Source: Ophiura sarsii
Lineage: Eukaryota > Echinodermata > Ophiuroidea > Amphilepidida > Ophiuridae
Direction: 5' to 3'
Length of the DNA: 64,000 bases
Assembly: GCA_035610835.1 (NCBI GenBank)
Contig: CM069455.1
Span: 354,335 to 418,334, forward strand
The notes under the pieces were generated by a model. The model was not told where the DNA came from, did no database searches, and saw only the letters and a list, made by a program, of their open reading frames with translations. The translations under genes and the position numbers were made by a program. Shown in pieces: positions 13,101-22,837 of the stretch; the first letter of the stretch is position 1, and each line of letters opens with the position of its first letter.

Positions 13101-16100
13101 CCGGGACTTTCGATCGCCGCGAATTTCAAAAATTGCATATTGAGTGTTGGCAGTTTTTATTAATTTTTGTGACTAGTATGATGTTTTGTTCTATATAATT
13201 ACGTAATTTCGGCTCGATAATTATTTTTCTAACAAATAATGCTCAATGTTGTGCTTGCGGGACCCTTCCTTTAATAATCGGCACCTGATTTCTCTGTGTT
13301 TCATTACAATAATAAAATGAAAATCGTAGACTTCTTAGAAATCAAATTTGTTTACTAAGAATATACTTTTAAAATGCTTTATGCCACAAATAAAGTGACG
13401 AAGATGATTTGGCAATTGAATTTCTATTTTATCTATCTTGATGCAGTGACGTAATGACGTCATTTACTGAATGCAGCACACTGTAAGCGCGTACGCCTAT
13501 CGCGGCGCTGGCAGCGAGGTGACATGCACGCCGATAAATATGGAAGATACTTCGCGTGCGTATAGTTTTTTTAGCTAGTAATAATATTATGTATAAAATA
13601 ACAAAATGTTGTCTTTTACAGGATACTGTTGCCATGGACACAGCACAGATACATACAGGCTTGCGTACGATAGAAAGTAATACTACTCGGTGTGACACTA
13701 CTACGTTCAGTACGGATGCAGATGAGTATTTAGTTCCCACACCTACTCGACCGTTACCCGCACTTCCTCAAGATGGACTAGACTCTGGTATAGTCCCATG
13801 GTCTTATTTCGACGTATCTGACCAAGAGCTTGGTAATGGTGCCTTTGGTAAAGTTTACGCCGGATATGTGTGGACGGAACGCTTACATACGTGGACACAA
13901 GCAGCAGTCAAAGTGTTGAAGCGTAAGTTATTGAAAGAAATCATATTTTACAGAGATAACGAGTCATTGCTACCACTTCATTTGGTCCCTTATTCTTATG
14001 ATTACTATTTATTAGTATAATTACCATTTTACAAGTTAATGATCGACTTTTGATTCTATAGAGGGCGCTACAGTTATAGACGAGCAAGCTTTCCATGAGG
14101 AATTCCAAACTATGTTACGAATTGGTTACCACAGCAACGTCGTTTGTTTGTTGGCAGCGTCTACTAATCCTGAAGGTATCTATTTAAATAAAATACAACA
14201 TAATTATATAGAAACGGGAAGCTTGTGTACAAAATTTAAACCCTATCCATACGAAAATATAACGTCGTAATTTAATAGTATGCCATAGGGGATTGTAAAA
14301 CGAGAGCGGGATCATTTTCAACACAAATCATTGGTATCACTTTTCAAATGAAGTATTATGTATAAGCATGTCTGCAGCTAAATAATAATCTAAAATTATT
14401 CTCTTATGAGTTTTATGAGTAACGGGTTTTATGGTGCTGGTTTGATTGTTCAGGGGTAATGTGAGTGCTGCTAGAGCTATTTGATTGTAACATAATAGTT
14501 AGAACAGAAACTAATACCATATAAAACAATCTTTAAAATGAGAGCAAATTCATGTTTGTACCATACAGGGATGAGGAGTTCTTGTAAATTGAACGTAGAA
14601 TTGGGAATGTTTCCTATATTCCACCTAGAGTTATTGTTATTAAAAGCTTGGTAAAGTAGATGTCTATAAAACTTCACAAAGAGTGTTACGTCAATCGCAT
14701 CAGTGAATGTGCGTATTATTTAATATATTTAAAATAATAGAAATATTTTCTCAAGCTTTTGAGATATGCTGTTGCTGCAATAGATTAGCAGTACCCACAT
14801 TTATTACCAGGCTTTTCAAACATGCAGCTATATATAGGCGTAAGCGAGACGCACATAGTATCAGCTCTACACAACACTTGAATGCGATTTCAATATACAT
14901 GTTTGCCCCCCCCCCCCCCATTAAAGGTTTATGGTGGTATTTAGAACTTAAGACATGAGACAGCTCAGAAAAGTAAAATAATGTTTTAATACTTTTAAAA
15001 CGTCATTGTCATTCCATATCCTTTATATATAAGGTATATTCCACGTTGGTATAGAATTCGCTCGTTACGGTAATCTTCGCAAGTACTTACAGGATTATCG
15101 TAAATCTGGTAAGAAGATACTGAATCATAAACCGAAACAAGCCGGAGATGATCTGACACTGAAGGAGATAATGACGTTTGCTCATGAGGTCACCAAAGGA
15201 ATGCTTCATCTTCTTGATAAACAGGTGAATATTCAACAGACAATGCAAACGACGATGATATTGACGGTGACGATGACGATAATAATGACGACGTAACGAT
15301 GACGACAATGGCGATGATCGACTAATACTATTACGACGAAGAAGCCGATGACGATGATGACGACGGTAACGTTGACGATGGGATGATGATGGCAATGACG
15401 ACGAATAAGATGATGACAAATACTACGACGACGAATATGACGATGTTGATGACGACGACGGTGACGTTTATGATGACGACGAAGGTGACGTTGACGATGA
15501 CGATGATAAGGATGAGGACGAGGACGAGGATGATGTAAAACTATATATTTACAACTTGATTGAGCACTTAAGTAAACTCTTACACGATTTGTATTGCTTC
15601 AATAGCTTTATATATAATACTTCATAATTAATTGTTCGTAGATCATCCATAGAGACCTTGCAGCGAGAAATGTGTTGCTAGGAGACGAAGGAGGCATCAA
15701 AGTTGCCAAAGTTGCTGATTTCGGCTTAGCTCGGGATGAAGACTATGGCACAGCAAATAGTAGGGTATGTTCATTTAGGAGTATGAAGTTTGTAGTATGA
15801 AGAAGTGAGGGAATTTCACTACATTAAAGGGACTTAAGGTGCCCTAAAAATGATAAATATGAGCTCTTAAGCTAGGGAACAACCCTGTCGTACTGTCCCG
15901 ACTGACTGTTTTTTTAAATTGTCCAAACAAACTTCGTAAATTTGTTTTTTGAAAATGGTTGGAACATATTTCAAATTTGTTGAACGCCACAGTCGGGTCC
16001 CGTGGACCCCACCCGTAAAACGCTTCGCTCGCTACGCTCTTTTTTGTTTCCACAGGGCATTGTTTGCTTGGGGGAAATATGTCTAACCTCGCCAACCTGT

Positions 16101-19100
16101 ACATCTGGTTACGCCCCTGATTGGACATGTTTTGTCCAACAACAAAATTATGATAACTGAAGGCGATCCAACAGTTGTTTAATTTCAGAGATTATTTTCT
16201 GGGAACTTTTAGGATTAACCTTAATAAATATTGTACTTCAATGCTCAATAATAATACACGTCATTACCCTTTACAAGAAAAAACCCTGGAAATCCTCTCG
16301 TTGTACATTATAAGCGCGAATTGTGTTTTGTAAGAAAGTGTCTATTATAGTGGACACCTGAGTGCACGCCTAACATCGACAATGACATGAACGAGATTGA
16401 GATACCGTCGGCGTCAACGCAATTTTTAGTATTGCAAACGTACATTATTCTCGCATGCAATTCTGCACACTGGACTGCACATTGTTTGCATTGTTCGGCG
16501 TTGTCTTAAACTGTAGTACGCCATTACGTGTTGTATACCCACATGTAACTACGCCCTCTCATATTGTGGCTGTCAGTCATACTTCAACAGGCTAATACGT
16601 TTAGCACGTTTTTAGTTAGACAAACTTGATCACGGCCGATCATAATCATAAGTAATCAGGAAAGGTGCTTATTGCCATCAAGTGATTAAAGTTATAATAT
16701 AATCCTGACTTTAAGACTAATACATATTACCACAGTGCAAAAAGAGATATTTTCAGTACATTTTGCAGGTTTTTGTGTGATTTTGACTGATAATGTTCTG
16801 TCAACACTGCTCAATTTTTTGATGATATTATGTAGGAAAGGGTCCTGTATTATGTGAGCGATTCACCAGCTGTCCAAACTCGGGCTTATTTCTCGGAACT
16901 TTCAGGGATACCCTAGTATATAAATGTCAATGATCACAAATATCATGAACTTGAAAAAAAATGTAAAGTTCTAAAATCCAGTTGCTTTATAAGCGAGAAA
17001 ATCGACGTTTTGTAACACCCCTTTAACATGTAAAAGTCTAGCAAGTCTATTTAGTGGCGTGGAATCTAAGCACATCCTTTCCCGTTACCACATAATATTA
17101 CAGTTGCGCAAACCCGGCCTAAGACTTAGTATTACAAAACGGGCGTGTACAGTGCAAGGATCAGGAACCTACATTTTGAAAAAGACATTTTAACAAATAT
17201 AACAAGATGATATTAATAAATATTTGTCAATTATCATTACAGGTTAAGCTTCCTACTCGCTGGCTAGCGATTGAGTCGATTCGGTTTCGTAAATTCTCAA
17301 CTGAGAGTGATGTGTACGTATTGTAAACTTGTTAAAATAGCTGAAACACGCAAACTTTAATCTTGCGAAAAATGAAGAAAGAGATAACCATGAAAATATT
17401 TCCCCCCAATAACAAGATGTATTGTATTAGACTAATCTCAAACGGACAGTGATAATATCGCAACTTATAATTGAATATTTTTTCGTAGAAGCTATATTTT
17501 TTAAGTTAAGAGTATATTTATTACCTGGTCAGTAACTTATTTTGAAGACTGTTAGTAGGGTCATCTCGAGTGATCTCATGACCGTGGAGAGCGAGGGTTC
17601 GTTTCTCATTGGATTTGTCTTCTAAGAAAGTAATTTAACAAATTTACCAGGTGTCCCTCGCGAAAACCAAATGATTGGTCTGAGCACAAGGATTCTAAAC
17701 AATGGTATAGTTTGTTCTATATCCGATATTTGGTTACCGAGTTATCGAGTAAAACGTAAAAAAAGTCATTGACCTTTGCGTATGGGGTCAAAACTTGCTT
17801 AAAATTACTCCGATTTTGACAAACAATATCTCACAGTTTGAGGATTTCAGAAATGGTATTTTTACCACCTGGACTATTTTTGTGGTTCATAAATTCATTG
17901 GCCTTGACCCTTTGATCCCTTTATAAGGTACAACTAATACTCTAGATTGTAAAAACTCCCCTACCCATCCCTATGAGACCGACTGGGGGGAAAACCTAGT
18001 TCAATAGTGTTACTTTATGGGTGTTTCTGTTAAATGAATAGCAATTAAGATTTGTTTTAATAATTTCCCCACAGATGGGCTTATGGGATACTGCTCTACG
18101 AGATGATCACGTTGGGTAAGTATAAAATTGACAGTTCTGGGCAATAACTTATTACCGATAATCCATTGCAATGTATACGACGATATAATGTAAGAGTACT
18201 ACCACAGAGTCCAATTGATTTGTCTAAATCAAAACATGATGGAATTAATGAAACAATGACAATCTGTTTAGTTATAATTATCATTTTGGGGAATTTCCTA
18301 TTCCATCATAATTAAGAAATTCATAAGTTGGACTAATAGCTCATTCAATATTCAAACTCTTTTATCTATAATAAAGGTACACGATAACTGTTTTCTTTCG
18401 ACAAATGTTTGCATAATTGTATGATCTTCCACATCAGCAAGTTTGAACAAACAGTCAGTCGTTAGCGCGCACAAAAAGCGTTCACTGTGAAAGTAAATAT
18501 GCGCGTGTTTTTATAGTGAAAGACACGCGCTCCGGTTGAATGTGCATACTAATTAGTTTAGGAGCGGCTTATTTCAAACCATGCTGTTTTCGTCATGGTC
18601 TAGTCTCATGGGCTAAAATAAGAATGAATTCCAGGTTATAAAAAGGATAAGAGATAATATAACAATATATTTCTAATATAACAACAGTTTGTCTTTCCTT
18701 TTGACAAACCGGTACAATTACCACATATTATCATCGTGTTTATTAGCATATTTCTCCCAAGGAAAAAATAATCCATTTATTGGAATGTAAATTTGTCAAA
18801 GGTTATAGGGTTCCCGACATTAAAATGTGAAACATCTTGGAAATAATTAAGATACTCTGGAGGTACACGACTACATCCATGAATGAAATGTGCGGACTAA
18901 AGATATACACCACTTTCCAAAACACAGAGACTAAATCGATTTTTGTAACAAAAGGTAGTCAGCAGGATTCGAACCGAGGCGGGGAGAATCCAATAGATTT
19001 CTAGTCTATAGCCTCAACCGATCGGCAATGACTACTCATTGAAGCGCCCATCGTGTTCAATAAATAATGAGCTAGTGGTGAACTATCGAGTTATTCGACC

Positions 19101-21766
19101 ACAAATGAGTCATTTTGGGGACGTATATTTCATTTGAAATATACATAACACACACTGAAAGCTAACCACTAACAAATAAATTAATATTGTCTAAACCTGT
19201 CAGAACTGTTGGAACCTTTGCACCATATAACGTAAGGTAGACAACTTGTACGTCAGGTGTTCTGGGTCAGGTACGTCAGGTGTTCAATAATTATTCACTA
19301 ACGTAAACGCACCTACAAATTTCGATCTCCGAATGATCGAGCATCTAATGCAACAGAGTTAACAACGAGAATCTACGAGAATCTACGGGATCCTCATAAC
19401 AGAAAGAGCTCATCTCTCTCATTAGTGATCGCGCTAACGACTGACTGTAAATAAAGAATTGGTATTCATAAATAGTCTGTAATTAAACTGATGATGTGAT
19501 GGTGTCGCTAGTACCTACATCATACTCCCATATTAGAGAGTTTCTATTCACGGTAAAACAAATCCAGCCTTGATAAATGCTCAATAACTTCATCGCGTAT
19601 ACTAACTCTACCATCGACTATGTTTTATTCTGTAGGCGTTAAACCATACCCCGGCATAGACAATGCAGATATCATTATTCGACTGGAGGAAGGTTATAGG
19701 ATGGAACAGCCAGACGGATGTGACGATGACATGTAAGTGTCCATGTGTCATGAACTGAGCATGGAAAGTGCTGCACATTGACAACTAGAAATTCATTGTG
19801 TACTGTAAATGAAACGACTAAATGTTCTTTTTTGTACACTTTTGTAAACTTTTTTAACGGTAGAATACCGGAGTCCAAGCTGCCAGTATTTTAACGTAAC
19901 AATACAGCAACCGTAACATATAATTGATGATATTTTAACAGTATTTTGACATTAAAAAAACCCGCACGTTTTTTTCTGAAAAACCGCATTTGTCAAAATA
20001 TCATCAAAACTAACAAATTAACGGGAAATTATATTTTACGGTTGCTGTATTGTAACGGTAAAATACTGGCAGCTGAGACTCCGGTATTCTACCGTTAAAA
20101 ACGTTGGGGTTTTTTAACAGTGTACCAGTTGCGTCCTACGACACCTAACAACCTAATCATTTACCACTAGCTTGCTTCTTATTTGTCTAAAGCTGGGGGT
20201 GGGTAATACGTAATATAGGATATCTAATTGTATTCGAAGAGTTCATTTTGCAAAGAAAAAATAGATACATTAGGCCAAATTACAACAACAACAAAACAAG
20301 TTTTTCTCAGAAGACTGCGCGCGCAGGTTTTATAATTCGCATGTTATCCCATAACGTCGCACCAAACATCTACTAAACTTCAAGCTTAATCAATGTTATT
20401 ACTACGTGCTGCCCTCTTTTATTTGTTAGTTACCACTTGATGACAAGTTGTTGGCAGAAAGACCCAAAAATGCGTCCTTCGTTCGTCGACTTGGAGAAAA
20501 GTGTTAAGCGTAAATTGGTAAGTACATTGTTAACACTTTACACGCGGCGTTCAAAGTCTAGATTATTGTAATGAAATTAATAATTTTCGACATTTTAAAC
20601 ACATTTTGTAAACATTTGGAAGTGTCGTCTGCAGACGACCGCGTGGAAAGCGTTTACAATATAAAAGGACCGTCTGCATATCATTTGTAACAGATGGGGT
20701 GACAGCAATGTTAATCATTAACAAAAGCAAAGGTCGAAGGGACTGGACTGTCGATACAATATGCTTAAGGGAACAGCATATGACCACAATACTCATGTCC
20801 ACTGTGCCTTTTTGCCTTTTATAATGCATTATTGTCCCGAATTTTAAAAGCACGAGTCCGAAACAAAAAAGGATGCGCGCGCATACTGCCAGTGCGGGGT
20901 AAAGAACAATGGCAACTGCCGACCAAATGTTTTGAATGACGTCACCTGTCACCCCATCTATAATACTAATACACAGATGTGTCAACTACATGTATACTAG
21001 AAATTATCCATGTAAACATGCGCATAAGGCTACACATGGGAATCGCACCCGGCCTATCGCACCTGGCCTATTCAATTGAATCGGTGCATGACATCAAATG
21101 AATTGCAGGAATTGTCCTTGAAACCGGTGTGTCATCTGTCTGGCAACTAATCCATAACACGAATAACATCTATTAAATGGTTCAGCAAAAGAAAGTATAC
21201 ACTTTGTTTATGTCATTTTGAGTAACATTCAATTTTCCTTTGACCAAACAGGCTAGATAGGCATTTAGATGAATCTTTCAGGCATCATTTGATAACAACA
21301 ACGATAAACCAAGATTAGCCCCATTTAAAGAAAATTGGTCACTTTTCAAAAGTCACATTTTCAACGCACGCAAGCCGCGAGAAAATGCTGTGCGTGACAC
21401 TTTGAATGGCCGGGAATGAAATGGATATTGATCACACAGTGGGGATGCGTTGGGTTGTGCCTGAGCGAGCGGGCTATTTGATTATGGACAGGGAACATGT
21501 GGTCTTTTCGTCCCGCGTAGTGTAGCCTGTTTGGTCCCCAAAAAAATTGAATGTTACTCAAAATGACATAAACAAAGTGTATTCTTTTGTTGAACCCTTT
21601 ATTTGCTGCGAGACACCAGGATTGCAGTAATTAGAACACAGACACAAAAAATGATGTTGAAATCGAATCTGCAATTATTATTCCCACCAATTTAAACAAT
21701 TCTGTTTCAAAATTGTTTATTTTATTTTCCCAGGATAAGGCGGATGTCGTTTACGCCAACTTGTGA
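2903..21766 (+). CDS. Gene A: IgGFc-binding-domain receptor tyrosine kinase (leader exon not found)
   Basis: This is an assembled multi-exon gene: 2903-4153, 10543-10623, 10913-10996, 11391-11474, 12571-12713, 13622-13922, 14062-14175, 15034-15224, 15642-15764, 17243-17313, 18075-18115, 19636-19732, 20430-20517 and 21734-21766 (stop TGA). All introns are GT-AG and the joined frame is open for 900 residues, counted from the split first codon. Order: IgGFc-binding-protein N-terminal-type domain (1-417), Thr/Ser-rich stalk of three mini-exons (418-500), transmembrane helix (about 505-528) with RKK stop-transfer, juxtamembrane EYLVP (Tyr584) and RPLPALP (591-597), and kinase domain with GNGAFG loop, Lys645, Glu662, HRDLAARN (Asp755) and DFG (776-778). 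The 10-residue tail ends VVYANL. The role inferred from architecture is a cell-surface receptor that signals by tyrosine phosphorylation. The ligand is unknown. A phase-1 leader exon is expected by analogy with gene B but was not seen. Confidence 0.88.
4725..5598 (-). pseudogene. LINE reverse transcriptase, C-terminal part (broken)
   Basis: On the minus strand this continues the RT of the upstream segment. It reads SFINDLPSG, then [12 protein letters not shown], where the usual FADD catalytic motif has become FADY. A TAG replaces a glutamine codon just after (complement of ctagagagc at 5473), before [14 protein letters not shown]. The remaining 234-residue frame holds the thumb and C-terminal region, with [23 protein letters not shown] and [13 protein letters not shown], all typical of APE-type non-LTR elements of the CR1/Jockey group. 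The lost aspartate and the stop make it non-functional. Confidence 0.85.
5600..6364 (-). pseudogene. LINE reverse transcriptase, N-terminal part (broken)
   Basis: This minus-strand frame of 254 residues carries RT blocks in order: [74 protein letters not shown] and [18 protein letters not shown]. It runs off frame at CHKGQC, where GTVLGPLL normally follows, so a frameshift lies at about 5600-5610. The finger and palm motifs place it in the APE-type LINE group. It is part of the same decayed element as 4725-5598 and 6379-6990. Confidence 0.88.
6379..6990 (-). pseudogene. LINE endonuclease end and linker (broken)
   Basis: Reading the minus strand from 6990, fragments [17 protein letters not shown] and, after a deletion and frame change, [15 protein letters not shown] are seen. 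The GDFN block is characteristic of apurinic-like endonuclease domains of LINEs. A basic linker ([19 protein letters not shown]) follows in overlapping frames with at least two frame shifts before the RT. Most of the endonuclease is missing, so the element is dead. Confidence 0.7.
6993..7400 (-). pseudogene. 5' part of the decayed LINE
   Basis: A 125-residue minus-strand frame lies directly upstream of the endonuclease remnant. It begins with a hydrophobic stretch ([20 protein letters not shown]) and includes [15 protein letters not shown], with [16 protein letters not shown] at its end. The position suggests it belongs to the LINE. No independent domain is recognised. Confidence 0.45.
7881..8460. 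repeat. Degenerate half copy of the 540-1656 palindromic family
   Basis: The stretch aacatcggacttatgaac, cattccatcgtgtaagtcatg, ttgaaagaaac and cacacttgagtga matches the same landmarks, in the same order, as the palindromic elements at 540-1656 and 30901-31986, but more diverged and without a second arm. Confidence 0.5.
8512..9285 (+). repeat. CCACCT/CCA simple-repeat array in intron 2 of gene A
   Basis: About 770 bp of imperfect CCA, CCT and ACC triplets gives long open frames of poly-Pro, poly-Thr/Ser or poly-His in the three plus frames. Such frames follow from the triplet composition and have no domain. A segment at about 8775-8840 (ttaatatactactaggcgtc) recurs at about 10150-10215, so the array has been duplicated together with unique sequence. 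A shorter counterpart lies at the same intron position in gene B (36978-37195). Confidence 0.85.
9303..10045. repeat. Inverted repeat between the two CCACCT arrays
   Basis: The left arm at about 9303-9425 contains caatcgaacaacaccctctg. The right arm at about 9935-10045 contains the reverse complement, cagagggtgttgttcgattg. Flanking bases also pair, including a tccaatgc/gcattgga pair. The ~500 bp between the arms has no recognised gene. The arms abut simple-repeat arrays on both sides, giving a large palindrome. Confidence 0.7.
10035..10485 (+). repeat. Second CCA-rich array, gene A intron 2
   Basis: This CCA/CCT triplet array is interrupted at about 10110-10165 by unique sequence shared with the first array. 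It ends ~55 bp before the first stalk exon. The sequence after it (gttagagaccgaaagtagaa) is repeated before the following stalk-exon copies and in gene B, marking the edge of the duplicated exon unit. Confidence 0.8.
10543..10623 (+). CDS. Gene A stalk mini-exon 1
   Basis: 81 nt, phase 1-1 (ttttacaag acceptor, gtacgt donor). It encodes [18 protein letters not shown] followed by a Ser/Thr-rich end. Relative to its sister exons it lacks one codon in the middle. Thr/Ser/Pro content suggests an extended, possibly O-glycosylated juxtamembrane stalk. Confidence 0.82.
10913..10996 (+). CDS. Gene A stalk mini-exon 2
   Basis: 84 nt, phase 1-1, encoding [18 protein letters not shown] and then [10 protein letters not shown]. 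It is a near copy of the exons on either side, and flanking intron sequence is duplicated too (catatgtttgtat upstream and gtacgtagcatt downstream). Confidence 0.85.
11391..11474 (+). CDS. Gene A stalk mini-exon 3
   Basis: 84 nt, phase 1-1, encoding [18 protein letters not shown] and then [11 protein letters not shown] symmetric exon can be added or skipped without changing the frame, so splice isoforms with different stalk lengths are possible. Confidence 0.85.
11811..12060. mobile_element. MITE, ttaacactttccacgc family, copy 1
   Basis: The ends are ttaacactttccacgcgg and the inverse cgtggaaagtgttaa; the element is about 250 bp and non-coding. It contains the landmark acaaacatgtctagtattgg. 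Related elements lie at 20530-20656 and 53618-53862, and an end-less interior piece lies near 62450-62560. Confidence 0.7.
12571..12713 (+). CDS. Gene A transmembrane exon
   Basis: 143 nt, phase 1 in and phase 0 out. It encodes a short extracellular end, then [20 protein letters not shown] and FLV as a single membrane helix, followed by the basic stop-transfer [13 protein letters not shown]. That topology (outside to inside) fits a type I receptor. It is 43/48 identical to the gene B exon by my count. Confidence 0.9.
12853..13273. mobile_element. Palindromic MITE in gene A intron, absent from gene B
   Basis: The arms include aaaggaggtgtcccgtaag and the inverse gcgggacccttccttt, then attcgcggcggtcgaaagtc and its inverse gactttcgatcgccgcgaat. 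At the corresponding place in gene B (about 39264-39285) the flanks tcccggccttgta and atcgactcctgg join without the element. That gives an empty site, and insertion after the gene duplication is the simplest reading. Confidence 0.75.
13622..13922 (+). CDS. Gene A juxtamembrane and kinase N-lobe exon
   Basis: 301 nt, phase 0 in and phase 1 out. It encodes a juxtamembrane region with [19 protein letters not shown]. This combines an EYLVP tyrosine motif with an RxxPxxP class I SH3-ligand sequence. The kinase starts next, with the glycine loop [12 protein letters not shown] and the VAIK-type lysine in AAVKVLK. Relative to gene B it has eight extra residues ([10 protein letters not shown] replaces TG) near the start. 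Confidence 0.9.
14062..14175 (+). CDS. Gene A kinase alpha-C exon
   Basis: 114 nt, phase 1-1. It encodes [20 protein letters not shown] and [12 protein letters not shown]. The glutamate preceding FQTML aligns with the alpha-C glutamate that pairs with the catalytic lysine. It is 34/38 identical to gene B. Confidence 0.9.
14176..15033. other. Intron of gene A, no further feature
   Basis: The first ~100 bp align closely with the matching intron of gene B (both have tatttaaataaaatacaaca). Gene B carries a SINE here at 42933-43260, while gene A joins atttaatagtatgcc without it. A short poly-C tract lies near 14907-14919. Nothing else was recognised. Confidence 0.5.
15034..15224 (+). CDS. Gene A kinase hinge and alpha-E exon
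   Basis: 191 nt, ending in phase 0. It encodes [19 protein letters not shown] (hinge and alpha-D), a short insert rich in Lys ([10 protein letters not shown]) and [20 protein letters not shown] (alpha-E). The kinase insert is short compared with PDGFR-type receptors. Confidence 0.88.
15235..15540 (+). repeat. GAC/GAT-rich microsatellite
   Basis: Imperfect gatgacgacg-type triplets run for ~300 bp directly after the alpha-E exon donor. There is no evidence of coding use. Confidence 0.8.
15642..15764 (+). CDS. Gene A catalytic-loop and DFG exon
   Basis: 123 nt, phase 0-0. It encodes [13 protein letters not shown] with the catalytic Asp and the receptor-type AARN loop, then [16 protein letters not shown]. 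The activation segment has one tyrosine, in DEDYG. Confidence 0.93.
15765..17242. other. Intron of gene A, no gene seen
   Basis: Minor repeat-like pieces occur (for example an inverted cgcttcgctcgctacgctc end near 16020), but no exon, RNA gene or intact element was recognised. Confidence 0.4.
17243..17313 (+). CDS. Gene A activation-segment exon
   Basis: 71 nt, phase 0 in and phase 2 out. It encodes [20 protein letters not shown] and ESDV. The WLAIES block is the APE-equivalent P+1 region, as in RET/Tie-type receptors. The last codon is split GT|A. Confidence 0.9.
17314..18074. other. Intron of gene A with a dispersed repeat piece
   Basis: The segment at about 17487-17560 (gaagctatattttttaag, tacctggtcagtaactta) is repeated at about 58375-58440. 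No gene was recognised in the rest. Confidence 0.45.
18075..18115 (+). CDS. Gene A alpha-F exon
   Basis: 41 nt. With the split codons it reads [15 protein letters not shown], the conserved alpha-F helix of the C-lobe. The small exon is confirmed by clean acceptor (ccccacag) and donor (gtaagt) signals and by its twin in gene B. Confidence 0.9.
18954..19035 (-). tRNA. tRNA-Ser(AGA)-like gene, probably a pseudogene
   Basis: On the minus strand, GTAGTCA at the 5' end pairs perfectly with TGACTAC at the 3' end. The anticodon stem ATAGA/TCTAT encloses the loop CTAGAAA, giving anticodon AGA. A long class II variable arm (tctccccgcc) and the T loop GGTTCGAATCC follow. The T stem has two mismatches and one wobble (CTCGG against CCTGC), which argues for a decayed copy or a tRNA-derived repeat. 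It lies inside a gene A intron, opposite to the gene's strand. Confidence 0.65.
19036..19635. other. Intron of gene A, no gene seen
   Basis: Short direct repeats occur (gtacgtcaggtgttc at about 19249 and 19271; gaatctacg near 19369). Nothing else was recognised. Confidence 0.4.
19636..19732 (+). CDS. Gene A kinase C-lobe exon
   Basis: 97 nt. It encodes [20 protein letters not shown] and [13 protein letters not shown]. The PYPGI and GYRMEQP blocks are typical of the alpha-G region of receptor tyrosine kinases. Confidence 0.9.
19832..20125. mobile_element. Palindromic MITE with CACT ends
   Basis: The inner arms are taacggtagaataccggagt and its near-perfect inverse ending in actccggtattctaccgtta. 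The outer ends read tacacttttg and, inverted, tacactgttaaa, so a TA target duplication is possible. It is non-coding and lies in a gene A intron. Confidence 0.7.
20430..20517 (+). CDS. Gene A kinase last C-lobe exon
   Basis: 88 nt. It encodes [18 protein letters not shown] and [11 protein letters not shown]: the CW...RP block with the invariant Arg, then alpha-I. Confidence 0.9.
20530..20656. mobile_element. MITE, ttaacactttccacgc family, short copy
   Basis: The ends ttaacactttacacgcgg and gaccgcgtggaaagcgttta match the 11811-12060 element. It is about half the length and begins 13 bp after the preceding exon. Confidence 0.6.
21175..21602. mobile_element. Palindromic MITE in last intron of gene A
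   Basis: The arms ggttcagcaaaag, acactttgtttatgtcattt and gagtaacattcaat are mirrored at about 21540-21600 (attgaatgttactc, aaatgacataaacaaagtgt, cttttgttgaaccc). It is non-coding. Confidence 0.75.
21734..21766 (+). CDS. Gene A terminal exon (10-residue tail)
   Basis: tttcccag is followed by a frame encoding [10 protein letters not shown] and TGA. It joins in phase to the previous exon. The tail contains Tyr-Ala-Asn, a pY-x-N pattern of the type bound by Grb2-family SH2 domains. It shares nothing else with the gene B tail. Confidence 0.75.
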   Translation, partial: DKADVVYANL

Positions 21767-22740
21767 TTGATCATAGTGACTACTGACGTTATCCACAGAT
21801 AGTCATCAAATGAGTCATAAAGGTGACGGAAAACCCTGTTCTACTACAGGCGAATATACCATTCTGATATGGTCGGTGGGGCGTGTTTGTTATTTTTAAT
21901 TTCCTGAAAATGTTGGTATATTTTCAACTATTTTCGAAATTTTGAACACAATACAATTTTGTAACAAAACCAACGCAGTTTACAAAAGGTTAAAAAATCA
22001 AATTCGAACAAAAAATAATTGGGTCGGTTGGGCGTATCAAACACGGGTTTTTTTCTTCGCTCTGTTGGATGTTCTTATTAGGTATACATATAGTCGGAAT
22101 ATTTCTTTTTTGGAAGATCGTTTGCAGACGCATGCCGCATGTAAATCTGGTCCAGGAGCATGGCAGAATATGTTGTGTGCAGACTTGTATCATCCGAACT
22201 CTGTACCTCAGGTTTGGACTCGAGTCCAGACCCGGACGGAAAAGGATTCGGACTCGAACACGAGCGGATTCGGTTTGGACTTTGATGAAGTAAACTCGGG
22301 TGCATTTGTGGAACAAAGCTGTCTATTTTTATCATGTTGTAATTATTATATATTAGTTCGCTGTCGCTCACTCATTGATCTTACTTCGGGGTTAAACGCC
22401 TGCTGTTAATGTTGGTGTCTTCCGCCCGCAGTGCTTGTATTTTTGCGTCTCGTACCCACCCTTGGTGATGTCTCTGACTAAGCGACTTCGACGATATCAT
22501 GTTGTTACAATTGTATTACCTTTCTCTACCTGCTCTGTAAATTAGGTTAGCATGTTTTATTACGATTTTGTTGTATTTTAACTTTTAGGACGTACTCTTA
22601 TAAGTAGTTCCTCATCATTGTATATTACGTGTCTTAGTTTTATAAGGTTCTTTAATTCATGTGTATATTGGTCTTGTTATGCTTGTAAAGCGTTTGAGGT
22701 GTTTCGTAAAGCGCTTTAAAATGCGGTTTTATTAGTGTTA
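21767..22740. other. 3' flank of gene A
   Basis: This contains the presumptive 3' UTR; I found no convincing poly(A) signal close to the stop. Overlapping open frames at 21942-22409 on both strands have no recognisable domain. Near 22200-22290 there is a local gactcgagtcc/ggattcgga-type low-complexity patch. Confidence 0.4.
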
Positions 22741-22837
22741 TTATTATTATTATTATTTAATAATGATCACTAGGATATCGCCAAAATAGAGTGAGAGACG
22801 AGTTATTTATTGCTGTATTTTAGCGCTTCTGTTTCGT

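Noticed and set aside
14062..14220. Gene A as a kinase pseudogene because frames break after short stretches
   Set aside because: All breaks coincide with GT-AG splice sites, and the joined frame is open with every catalytic residue intact.
21942..22409. 155-residue frame downstream of gene A and its antisense partners
   Set aside because: Overlapping frames occur on both strands, with biased low-complexity sequence and no recognisable domain.
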